Positions 24,201 through 29,570 of a DNA stretch of 29,570 nt are shown here, one piece after another. The notes under the pieces were generated by a model. That model ran no database searches, was not told where the DNA came from, and saw nothing but the letters and a program-made list of their open reading frames with translations. Within the stretch, counting starts at the first letter, position 1. Every line of letters begins with the position of its first letter. The DNA is from Prevotella sp. UBA3675. GTDB lineage: Bacteria; Bacteroidota; Bacteroidia; Bacteroidales; Bacteroidaceae. The position numbers were made by a program, and so were the translations under genes. Location of the stretch: the NCBI GenBank assembly GCA_002372235.1, contig DFJI01000012.1, forward strand, positions 1-29,570, in the 5' to 3' direction.

Positions 24201-24852
24201 TTGTTTTCACTGAGTCACCTACAATCAGGGTCTTGATGCCGCTACTCCAGTAAGTGAGACTGTCGCTTAGCATAGCTTGGCTATTCACCACCAGTGTCTG
24301 CGTGTTTGTTACGTAAGCAGTCACTTGCAGGCCTGTATGGTTACGATAAGACTTCGTCACCGTCTCGGGAATGACTACAGCTTGCAGTTGAGTGGCAGGT
24401 CGTAATGCCCATGCCCCTAACTCTACAACAGTTTTAGGCACGGTGACAGATGTGAGCTTGTCGCATCCGGACAGTGCTCCGTCTTCGATGCGTACCAGCC
24501 GGGCACCTTTCGCCTGTCCATTCTGAATAATGCCGGGCAGATACAAGTCACCATGAAGATCTTTGTTCCTGTTCACCTTAATTTTATAAGTAGGATAGTT
24601 AGGGTAGGGGATGCTGTCGTATGTCACATTCATTACTACCTCATTGGAACTCTTGTAGTAGTTGAGCCAGAGCGTACCGTTGGGAGTCTCTGTAGTTACT
24701 AACAAGGGTTCGCCATCTTGAACATCCGCCTTTGGGGCAGATGATGCTTGCTGAATGGCAAGTTGAACCCCTTCAAATTCCATTTTTTTGTTCTGTGAAT
24801 ACCCCATTAGTGCTATTGAGCACACAATGAGAAAACTGCAAGTCTTTTTCAT
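21229..24852 (-). CDS. Secreted BspA-like leucine-rich-repeat protein
   Basis: A 1207-aa protein. The signal peptide is MKKTCSFLIVCSIALMGYSQ. Blocks of BspA/TpLRR-type repeats (LRR_5; period about 23, e.g. IGGTAFYSCQKLKEVKLP) occupy roughly residues 115-300 and 345-520, split by a Pro/Glu/Asp-rich linker. A middle part of unknown fold and two FN3-like beta domains (about 950-1150; SARLHATTTIDE, YYRFRPYLQTADS) follow. The C-terminal DVYTTTGICIRH...GLYIVNGQKIAVK resembles a type IX secretion sorting tail. BspA-like proteins in Tannerella and Prevotella mediate adhesion; here that is inference. The ATG at 24852 is chosen because it begins the signal peptide and lies about 20 nt from the predicted transcription start. 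Confidence 0.88.
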   Translation of the reverse strand: MKKTCSFLIVCSIALMGYSQNKKMEFEGVQLAIQQASSAPKADVQDGEPLLVTTETPNGTLWLNYYKSSNEVVMNVTYDSIPYPNYPTYKIKVNRNKDLHGDLYLPGIIQNGQAKGARLVRIEDGALSGCDKLTSVTVPKTVVELGAWALRPATQLQAVVIPETVTKSYRNHTGLQVTAYVTNTQTLVVNSQAMLSDSLTYWSSGIKTLIVGDSVKTINSMNFMQCTDLTSVTLGKNVQEIGERAFMGCSSLRSIHLPASVKQIDKMAFHYGSGYYSNFTPTPLQRIEVEDYDTYKLLVDSGVYLQTYTRIYLAGQDITGTYAPKDEDDKEPEPKPTPELPEGATEIPDYFFINDTTMTSFVVPETVTRIGFSAFYGCKNLESIVIPNSVTFIGGTAFYSCQKLKEVKLPAHLKTLNGSTFAYCLSLNQIELNEELDSIGGTAFYSCPALKSLIIPAAVRCVHEQAFSYCNQELQVTFQSDKAGMTWDDHMLLSSDKTILYDASNCPPELFAIPATVKDVRSLPYYGLAQLHLPASVEKVAYIPTPIQKITVDEANQSFTVADNVLYSKDMKVLMAIPQCVSGIYTVPETVDSICPYAVEANFTGYDTSYRRNFALSMFRLTHVLPTRLDLRIEYKDNLIYLLPLSYRDQYFSYWNNIVFDVDNYEPKVKSPIKIGSKRYDYYSLKVKMKEWPAGSQPERLVIDGLEYPFNAADSTFMVMRVDTIFTRVWNRDKTYNLPYYIYPQKGSNILPACDSVRMSYSSKAEFSMTYSSDYTTVNGYMYMYDDRQANIDDFVVECIINDSKNYPYQRKGTRTFQFSRSDMSPLPTMNSRYGYAFNIDGLKPGYYLQFKFYGIYNGEQLEFGNRDLTIQDFVMDMDRLSCGTTTVSGRVTWNAMNLPIIQSGITGYGQGSEFEITGLTPGTIVPIECYVTALIEGRDTTFRKTVYLPLAQLELTTLQVSNVNQNSARLHATTTIDESEEAVGFEWRRYDAPEGMQSNRIDGTVYNKELVATLTGLDANTYYRFRPYLQTADSTYYGEWLIFGTNSQSGALQPEVHTTDAVMTSDDAYSYVITGYVIPGSEPLVEQGFEYWQAGQANRSMHVQTKAEGSNTVSAQGLRMTATINGLQPLTKYMVRSYAKTASQTVYGETITLNTTTLSNIKGIESENHFFDVYTTTGICIRHQTNTLSGLPHGLYIVNGQKIAVK

Positions 24853-24879
24853 ATCATTTTCTTTGGTTGTTTGTTTTTG

Positions 24880-24910
24880 CAAATTTATATATTTAAAATC
24901 AATCTTCAAT
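24880..24910 (-). promoter_or_regulatory. Promoter of the BspA-like gene
   Basis: On the minus strand ATTG (24907-24910), 19 bp, then TAAATTTG (24880-24887) fit the Bacteroidales consensus. The start of transcription would be near 24873, which rules out the in-frame ATG at 24909. Confidence 0.75.
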
Positions 24911-25010
24911 TACCTCCCCATTTTTTTAGTGTCTTTTAACTCTGAATCTCTTTTCAATTTCATAATTCGGATGTTCTTATAAAGTCTCTCTAATGTAACA
25001 CCCAGTGTCC

Positions 25011-25120
25011 GACCAAGACACTGTCACTGTCCGGCCAAGACAATGATGCTGTCTAGCCTAGACAGTGATGCCATTTAGCCTAGAACGTAGTGTTGTCTTG
25101 GCAAGACAGTGGCGCTGTCA
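25011..25120. repeat. Array of five 22-bp units with palindromic junctions (array B)
   Basis: Five units in strict 22-bp register are marked by GACCAAGACA, GGCCAAGACA, AGCCTAGACA, AGCCTAGAAC and TGGCAAGACA at 25011, 25033, 25055, 25077 and 25099. A sixth degenerate unit may precede them (24989-25010). Two perfect odd palindromes are present: CTGTCTAG-C-CTAGACAG (25049-25065) and GTCTTG-G-CAAGAC (25095-25107), with centres exactly 44 bp apart. The core resembles that of array A at 1352-1549. Confidence 0.85.
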
Positions 25121-25150
25121 GTTCTACACCGCAAAAAAGTAAGAGATGCT

Positions 25151-25187
25151 CTTTCGGTAATAAAACGAGTTTTCCGTTACACGAAAG
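25151..25187. repeat. Imperfect inverted repeat
   Basis: CTTTCG (25151-25156) and CGAAAG (25182-25187) flank an inner pair AAAAC/GTTTT (25062-type spacing, at 25162-25166 and 25169-25173) with a small bulge. It lies between the 22-bp array and the pseudogene. No T-run follows, so the role is unclear. Confidence 0.45.
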
Positions 25188-25199
25188 GCAAAACATACG

Positions 25200-25434
25200 A
25201 TGAACTTGCCTCTAACCATTCCCGATGACCAGGGCAGAGGTGTGTGCCCTTTGGGCTCGCGCCGCCTGTCGTTCTATCTGCGTGGCGAAGATGATGTCGT
25301 GACACGAATCAACGTGCCCGACGTGGAAGGAACGAATGGTAAAGCCTACGACCCTCAGCGGTCGGCAGCGCGACCGGCAGGGGAAAGGTATCTTAATCTA
25401 TGACGGCAAGAAATGGATGAGGAAAAACCGATGA
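25200..25434 (+). pseudogene. Frameshifted 3' remnant of a secreted-protein gene
   Basis: The plus frame from 25200 encodes VTRINVPDVEGTNGKAYD, then shifts. In the +1 frame from about 25355 the sequence continues LSGRQRDRQGKGILIYDGKK and ends WMRKNR at 25434. Joined, YD-LSGR...KGILIYDGKKW is the familiar C-terminal tail of Bacteroidales secreted glycosidases and LRR proteins (YDLxGR...KGIYIxxGKK). One extra C in GACCCT at about 25351-25356 explains the shift. Only about 77 codons remain and a stop lies in frame just upstream (25161), so this is a decayed fragment. A sequencing error would not explain the missing 5' part. Confidence 0.7.
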
Positions 25435-25543
25435 AACGGGGATTTTGGGCCGTCTGGGAATTCAAATGAGGGGCATTTAATCGCAGGATTTACAAAACCC
25501 GTTTCAAAATTAACAAAATCTGTGGGTTGGCAATCGTTTGATA
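25435..25543. other. Short non-coding stretch
   Basis: AT-rich sequence with no open frame of note. AACCC and GGGTT (about 25497-25530) could pair across a loop, but no T-run follows. Nothing else seen. Confidence 0.4.
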
Positions 25544-25574
25544 TTGGACATATAAGGAAAATGTACTAATTTTG
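25544..25574 (+). promoter_or_regulatory. Promoter of an orphan transcription unit
   Basis: TTGG (25544-25547), a 19-bp spacer and TAATTTTG (25567-25574) form a full Bacteroidales promoter. No coding start follows before the terminator at 25669-25709, so the predicted product is a short non-coding transcript. Confidence 0.65.
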
Positions 25575-25579
25575 CATCC

Positions 25580-25709
25580 AATGATACTCAATACGGTTGT
25601 TGATTGAGGTAAGAAGATTGTTCAGGGACACCTCGCAGTTATGAATGAATGGTGTCAAGATGGATTAACCTCTCCCGTTTTCCAATTTCCGGGAGAGGCC
25701 ATCTTTTTT
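25580..25709 (+). ncRNA. Candidate small RNA of about 130 nt
   Basis: The unit starts about 6 nt after a consensus promoter and ends at an intrinsic terminator. Inside, GACACC (25627-25632) pairs with GGTGTC (25651-25656) around an 18-base loop, and GAGGT (25606-25610) can pair with ACCTC near 25668-25672. The second pairing competes with the terminator stem, so two alternative folds are possible. No ORF with a plausible start is inside. I cannot match it to a known RNA family; 6S RNA seems unlikely because the ends do not pair. Confidence 0.5.
25669..25709 (+). terminator. Intrinsic terminator of the orphan unit
   Basis: A perfect 9-bp stem, CCTCTCCCG (25669-25677) with CGGGAGAGG (25690-25698), and a 12-base loop are followed after CCATC by TTTTTT (25704-25709). 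It lies 56 bp after the orphan promoter's expected small-RNA core and before the separate promoter of the next gene. Confidence 0.85.
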
Positions 25710-25741
25710 AAGAAAAACACGAAAAAAACAGGCGAAGATTC

Positions 25742-25772
25742 TTGGTCGTTCTGCGAAAAGTGACTACCTTTG
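25742..25772 (+). promoter_or_regulatory. Promoter of the lipoprotein operon
   Basis: TTGG (25742-25745), 19 bp, TACCTTTG (25765-25772) is a strong Bacteroidales promoter. Transcription would start near 25779, which excludes the in-frame ATG at 25770 and supports the ATG at 25794 as the start. Confidence 0.8.
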
Positions 25773-25793
25773 TGGAACAAAAATTGTTATCCG

Positions 25794-26720
25794 ATGACAA
25801 AACACAAGTTGGCCTTTACCCGAAAAAACACCCATTGCTCCTTGATGCTGATGCTGACGGTGGGGCTGTTTGTCGTGACAGTTTGCCTGCTGACAGCCTG
25901 CCATCGCGTGGAAAAGCCGCTCACGCATAGCGGCAATGCCGTTTACTATTGGCGGACGACATTCTCGCTCGACTCGATAGAATCGGCGTTTTTTAGCACT
26001 TATCGGGTGAAGCGTATCTACTGTCGCTACTTCGACGTGGTGATGGACGCAAGTCAGGGGCCCATGCCCAATGCCACCCTGCAGTTTGCCCAAAAGCGCC
26101 CCGACTCAGTGGAGCTGGTGCCGGTGGTGTTCATCATGAACGACTGCATGCAGCGACCGCACGAGGGGCTGGCCCGAAAGCTCGTAGGCCGCATTGTGCA
26201 GATGAACGAGACGAACGACGTGACTGGCGTGAGCGAGCTACAGATAGACTGCGACTATACAGCGCGCAACCGAGACATCTATTACGACTTTCTGCAGGAA
26301 GTGCAGCGCGAGGCTGCTGCCCACGGGCTGACGGTGAGCACCACCATCCGACTGCACCAGCTGTCGATGCCGCCACCGCCGGTGAGCTACGGGGTGCTGA
26401 TGCTCTACAACACGGGAGCGCCCGAGCGCTTTGCCGAGCGCAATCCGATACTCGACTTGCGCGACGTGAAGCCCTACCTGCCCTATCTCAAGGACTACGA
26501 GCTGCCCCTTGCGGCTGCCTATCCCGTGTTCCGCTGGGAGCGCAACATACGCGGCGCACTGATTAGCCACGTGGCTGACTACGATGATATTGTGCGCGTG
26601 AAACGGCTGGTCGAGGCAGAGCGCAGCGACTTGAAGCAGCTCATACTGACCTATCATCTTGACAGTGAAAACGTGAAACGATATACTACGAAGCAATATG
26701 AAACGATTTATCATCATTAG
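25794..26720 (+). CDS. Lipoprotein, DUF3142-like TIM-barrel candidate
   Basis: A 308-aa protein with a lipoprotein signal (positive N-terminus, hydrophobic core LMLMLTVGLFVVTVCLLTAC with Cys in a LLTAC lipobox). The mature part begins with VYYWRTTFSLD and has alternating strands and helices: VKRIYCRYFDVV, LVPVVFIMND, VSELQIDCDYT (about residue 150), LTVSTTIRLHQL, YGVLMLYNTGAP, LPLAAAYPVFRW. This order resembles the DUF3142 family, a predicted glycosidase-like barrel; the match is from memory and not certain. The acidic DCD motif would sit at the barrel mouth. It overlaps the next gene by 23 bp, so the two are translationally coupled and probably act together at the membrane. Function unknown. 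Confidence 0.75.
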   Translation: MTKHKLAFTRKNTHCSLMLMLTVGLFVVTVCLLTACHRVEKPLTHSGNAVYYWRTTFSLDSIESAFFSTYRVKRIYCRYFDVVMDASQGPMPNATLQFAQKRPDSVELVPVVFIMNDCMQRPHEGLARKLVGRIVQMNETNDVTGVSELQIDCDYTARNRDIYYDFLQEVQREAAAHGLTVSTTIRLHQLSMPPPPVSYGVLMLYNTGAPERFAERNPILDLRDVKPYLPYLKDYELPLAAAYPVFRWERNIRGALISHVADYDDIVRVKRLVEAERSDLKQLILTYHLDSENVKRYTTKQYETIYHH

Positions 26721-28803
26721 CCTGTTGGCAACGCTGGTGGCCGACGCGCTAGCTTGCGCAGGTCCTGTGGGCCATAATTACTATCTGTTTAGCACCGTTG
26801 GCTCGATGGAATGGGAGAAAAATGTGGATGACCGCACGATGGGCAACTGGCGAGCCTACGCTGACGACCCCACGATGTATTGGTTCGATGCCGAGAAACT
26901 GAGTGCCGTGGCCCGCAAGAAGGGCGACGCACTCATGGTGAGCTACATTGCGCAGCTGCAGAAATATATAGAAGTGTCCGACCAGATGCGCGACCGATGG
27001 GAATATCCCACAAAGAAGCAGCTGCTGGAGCGCCGGCAGAAGATTCTGGGCATCAGGAAATATGCTTTCTCGAAGACCAACACGCGGCTGCGCTCTCAGC
27101 ACGCACTGCTCTACATGCGCTGCAACATGGTGTTGGGACAGCACAAGACTAATGTGCAGTTCTGGGAACGCACAGCCGTGAAGTACATCAACTCGGTCTA
27201 TCGCGACATGATGCGCAACATCTATGCCGGGGCCCTGCTCAAGGAGGGCCGCGTGGATGAGGCCACGCAGATATTCATGGAACAGGGCGACGAGGCGAGC
27301 CTATATACCTATTATTATAAGAAGCGCTCGCTTGAGGCTATCCGTGCCGAATATCGGCGGGATGCCAATTCTGCGGCACTGCCCTTCCTCTTGCAGGACT
27401 TTGCCAACAATGCGCAGGAGTCCATCGATGCTCAGAACGAGGCGGAGAACTGGCCCGGCAAGCTTTTCGTGCGCGACATCAAGCAGCAGGAAGCCATGAA
27501 GATGTGCGATTTTGCCAGTCAGGTGCTGCGCGAGCGGCGCACCAAGAATCCGGCACTTTGGAAGTCGCTTGCGGCATGGCTCCACTATCTTTTTGGCGAA
27601 AAGGAACAGGCACTGACCGAAATCCGGCAGGCCGCAACGATGGAAGGCACACAGCGCGTGAAGAACAATGCGCGCGTGCTGCGGCTCTACATTGAGAGTG
27701 CGCTTGCAAAGGTTGTCCTTCAAGACGACTCCCTCGCACAAGAGCTGGCCTGGCTTGAAGACAAGGCGCGCGAGGAGCGCGGCGATGGCAATGACTACGA
27801 GAACCATTTCACGCGCGTTTACGACCGTCTCATTCATCAGGTGCTCATCCCCGGCTTCGAGGCAGCCGGTCGGCCTCATGTGGCTACGGCTCTCCTCGCT
27901 GTCTATGACGAGCAGCCCAAGCTGTTCTATCGCATGCAGCGGCGCAGCACGGATCAGGTGGATTCGTGGAACAGCGACTACTCGTCTGAGTACTTCTGGC
28001 GCATCGACAAGATGCCTGTAGAACAGCTGGTCAGCTTCAAAGACTACATTGACGGTGAGCCTGCCACCGAGCTCGACCGCTGGCTCCTGACTCGGCTCCG
28101 CCATGACGATGAGTTCCTGAGCGAGCTCATCGGCACCAAGTATCTGCGGTTGGCCCGATGGGACGAGGCCATCGGCTACCTGTCGAAAGTGAGCATCGAG
28201 TTCGTCAACACCATGAACATCGTGCCCTTTATGGCGCGTCGCGACTATCGCATCGAAGTTTGGCGCAAGCGCCAGCGCATCAAGGCCGAGCTGCAATATC
28301 CCGGAACGGTCAAGGTCACACGCAATCAGAAACTGGAGTTTGCACGCGAAATGGCCAATCTGGAGAGCGGGTTCGGCATGATGAAGAGTGAGGCACGTGC
28401 CGAGCGGGCATACGCGCTGGCCGTGCGCTATGCGCAAGCCTCCTATGCAGGCGATGCCTGGTATCTCACCCACTATGGCAAGAGCATTGGCGACAGTGCG
28501 CGCGTAGGCGAGGTAGATATGGTGAAGAAAGCCGTAGAACTGCTCACCATTGCCAATACCCTTAGCGGCTTCGACTGGAAGGAGCGCACCTACTATGCAA
28601 TGGCTTGGTTGCCATTCGACCCTTGGTTTGTTGAAAAGTGGAGCGACGAGAAGGTGGACTTCGTGCGAGAAATACGCCCCCAAAGCCAGCAGTATCAGGC
28701 TCTGCTGTCACTTTATCGCCTGGAAAAGGAAAACTCAGCGCGCACCAGCTTCTACGTGTCGCGTTGCGATGTGCTAAAGCAGTTTGCCAAAACGCTAAAC
28801 TAA
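26698..28803 (+). CDS. Large exported helical protein of unknown function
   Basis: A 701-aa protein with signal MKRFIIISLLATLVADALAC. The cysteine right after ALA could be either a lipoprotein acylation site (weak lipobox) or the second residue after signal peptidase I cleavage. The mature start CAGPVGHNYYLFS is distinctive. The rest is almost entirely helical, with many aromatic and Arg/Glu residues and TPR/Sel1-like spacing in places (e.g. NIYAGALLKEGRVDEATQIF, YLRLARWDEAIGYLSK, WKSLAAWLHYLFGEKEQALTEI). No catalytic motif is recognised. It overlaps the lipoprotein gene and is the last gene of this operon. A scaffold or partner role for the lipoprotein is inference. Confidence 0.85.
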   Translation: MKRFIIISLLATLVADALACAGPVGHNYYLFSTVGSMEWEKNVDDRTMGNWRAYADDPTMYWFDAEKLSAVARKKGDALMVSYIAQLQKYIEVSDQMRDRWEYPTKKQLLERRQKILGIRKYAFSKTNTRLRSQHALLYMRCNMVLGQHKTNVQFWERTAVKYINSVYRDMMRNIYAGALLKEGRVDEATQIFMEQGDEASLYTYYYKKRSLEAIRAEYRRDANSAALPFLLQDFANNAQESIDAQNEAENWPGKLFVRDIKQQEAMKMCDFASQVLRERRTKNPALWKSLAAWLHYLFGEKEQALTEIRQAATMEGTQRVKNNARVLRLYIESALAKVVLQDDSLAQELAWLEDKAREERGDGNDYENHFTRVYDRLIHQVLIPGFEAAGRPHVATALLAVYDEQPKLFYRMQRRSTDQVDSWNSDYSSEYFWRIDKMPVEQLVSFKDYIDGEPATELDRWLLTRLRHDDEFLSELIGTKYLRLARWDEAIGYLSKVSIEFVNTMNIVPFMARRDYRIEVWRKRQRIKAELQYPGTVKVTRNQKLEFAREMANLESGFGMMKSEARAERAYALAVRYAQASYAGDAWYLTHYGKSIGDSARVGEVDMVKKAVELLTIANTLSGFDWKERTYYAMAWLPFDPWFVEKWSDEKVDFVREIRPQSQQYQALLSLYRLEKENSARTSFYVSRCDVLKQFAKTLN

Positions 28804-28824
28804 GATAAAAACATGCCCAGTGGC

Positions 28825-28855
28825 TTGCATGATTCGATGAAATGTAGTACTTTTG
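28825..28855 (+). promoter_or_regulatory. Promoter of the DUF3467 gene
   Basis: TTGC (28825-28828), 19 bp, TACTTTTG (28848-28855). Transcription would start near 28862, about 30 nt before the ATG at 28893. Confidence 0.75.
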
Positions 28856-28892
28856 TATCGCAAAATGATTCACTAAATAAGAAAACAACCAC

Positions 28893-29219
28893 ATGAACGA
28901 AAACGAACAGAAACAGCAGCAGGGACTGCAAATAGAACTGACACCCGAAATGGCTCAGGGCGAATATGCCAACTTTGCCATCATCACTCACTCCAGCAGC
29001 GATTTCATACTCGATTTCGCGCGCATCTTGCCCGGTCTGCCCAAGGCCAGCGTGAAGAGCCGCGTGATTCTGGCACCCGAGCATGCCAAGCGCTTGTTGG
29101 GCGCTCTGCAAGAAAATATTATGCGCTACGAGCGCGAGTTTGGCCCCATTAAGTTGCCCAACAAACCGCAAGAGCCGCGCACCATTGCACCCTTCAATGT
29201 AGGCGGAGGAGAAGCATAA
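28893..29219 (+). CDS. DUF3467 family protein
   Basis: A 108-aa protein with the DUF3467 pattern: GEYANFAIITHSSSDFILDF, LPGLPKASVKSRVILAPEHA, KRLLGALQENIMRYE, and a Pro-rich tail. The family is small, cytoplasmic and widespread, without an established function. In Bacteroides I recall it between rpoC and rpsL. Here it is also directly before rpsL but has its own promoter and is preceded by the lipoprotein operon, not rpoC. A strong terminator separates it from rpsL. Confidence 0.88.
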   Translation: MNENEQKQQQGLQIELTPEMAQGEYANFAIITHSSSDFILDFARILPGLPKASVKSRVILAPEHAKRLLGALQENIMRYEREFGPIKLPNKPQEPRTIAPFNVGGGEA

Positions 29220-29240
29220 CGGTGTTTATAAATATTAAAA

Positions 29241-29288
29241 GCCTTATATTTTGTTAAAAACAACAAAATGTAGGGCCTTTATTATTTT
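29241..29288 (+). terminator. Strong terminator after the DUF3467 gene
   Basis: A 15-bp stem (29241-29255 with 29262-29276, two G-U pairs) closes a six-base A-rich loop and is followed by CTTTATTATTTT. It begins 21 nt after the stop codon and insulates rpsL from upstream transcription. Confidence 0.88.
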
Positions 29289-29294
29289 GTATAT

Positions 29295-29325
29295 TAGGTG
29301 GTTTCATATAAAGTTTGTACCTTTG
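29295..29325 (+). promoter_or_regulatory. Promoter of rpsL (str operon)
   Basis: TACCTTTG (29318-29325) is a strong -7 box; TAGG (29295-29298), preceded by TT, sits at the right 19-bp distance as a degenerate -33. Transcription would start near 29332, giving a leader of about 90 nt. Confidence 0.7.
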
Positions 29326-29337
29326 CAGCCCGAAATA

Positions 29338-29357
29338 TACCCCCTTTTATGGGAGTA
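29338..29357 (+). promoter_or_regulatory. Hairpin at the 5' end of the rpsL leader
   Basis: TACCCCC (29338-29344) pairs with GGGAGTA (29351-29357) with one mismatch around a six-base loop, only a few nucleotides after the expected transcription start. The rest of the leader is very AT-rich and unstructured. A 5'-terminal stem could protect the mRNA; autoregulation by a ribosomal protein is possible but not shown. Confidence 0.5.
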
Positions 29358-29421
29358 GTATGCAAAATATTGAATTATAATACAATAATATATAATAAAC
29401 AAAAATTAAAAACAAAAAATT

Positions 29422-29570
29422 ATGCCTACAATTTCACAATTGGTTCGCAAAGGCAGAAAGGTGATCGTTGACAAGTCGAAGTCACCCGCGCTGGACAACT
29501 GTCCTCAGCGTCGTGGTGTCTGCGTACGTGTCTATACAACGACCCCGAAGAAGCCTAATTCGGCTATGCG
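29422..29570 (+). CDS. rpsL: Ribosomal protein S12 (5' part, runs off the window)
   Basis: The first 49 codons of S12 are present: MPTISQLVRKGRK, then CPQRRGVCVRVYTTTPKKPN, with the frame open to the window end. S12 is a 30S protein at the decoding centre. Both lysines of PKKPNS are intact (residues 43 and 44), so the classic streptomycin-resistance position corresponding to E. coli Lys42 is wild type here; the Lys87 position lies outside the window. rpsG and fusA are expected to follow. Confidence 0.97.
   Translation, partial: MPTISQLVRKGRKVIVDKSKSPALDNCPQRRGVCVRVYTTTPKKPNSAM

Noticed and set aside
25580..25709. 6S RNA
   Set aside because: The 5' and 3' ends do not pair and no large central bubble flanked by long stems can be drawn; kept as an unassigned small-RNA candidate.
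27301..28683. 460-aa minus-strand ORF
   Set aside because: Antisense shadow of the 701-aa gene; no signal, promoter or family resemblance.

Overview
This window looks like the chromosome of a Prevotellaceae member (Prevotella or a close relative) in the Bacteroidales. The evidence is the gene content, the Bacteroidales-type promoters (TTGG-like -33, 19 bp, TAnnTTTG -7), the sparse use of Shine-Dalgarno sites, a BspA-like leucine-rich-repeat surface protein, and a glycine-lipid acyltransferase pair.

Layout. Positions 1-1570 are an accessory stretch. A minus-strand mini-operon (a 52-aa protein and a DUF5053-like protein) has its own promoter and terminator. It is followed by non-coding DNA with a near-perfect 24-bp inverted repeat and an array of nine 22-bp units. 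Positions 1573-3432 (minus) are a two-gene operon resembling glsA-glsB. Positions 3651-21227 (plus) are one uninterrupted dcw (division and cell wall) cluster: mraZ, rsmH, ftsL-like, ftsI-type PBP, murE, mraY, murD, ftsW, murG, murC, ftsQ, ftsA, ftsZ, murF. It starts at a promoter with three 10-bp MraZ-box-like repeats and ends at a strong, probably bidirectional terminator. Together these genes carry out the cytoplasmic and lipid-linked steps of peptidoglycan precursor synthesis (murC/D/E/F, mraY, murG) and build the septal ring and septal synthase (ftsZ/A/Q/L/W/I). No ddl gene is in the cluster.

Positions 21229-24852 (minus) encode a 1207-aa secreted BspA-like protein. Positions 24911-25793 are a gene-poor stretch with a second 22-bp array, a frameshifted 3' remnant of a secreted protein gene, and an orphan promoter-to-terminator unit of about 130 nt that could be a small RNA. 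Positions 25794-28803 are an overlapping pair: a lipoprotein with a DUF3142-like look and a 701-aa exported helical protein of unknown function. Positions 28893-29219 encode a DUF3467 protein, followed by a strong terminator, a promoter and the first 49 codons of rpsL.

The most unusual signal is non-coding. Two intergenic arrays about 23.5 kb apart share an exact 22-bp period. At several junctions they carry odd-length palindromes whose arms differ in sequence yet stay self-complementary. This looks like maintained dimer-binding or recombination sites rather than a random repeat. All functional statements come from reading the sequence and from recall of families; no search was run.
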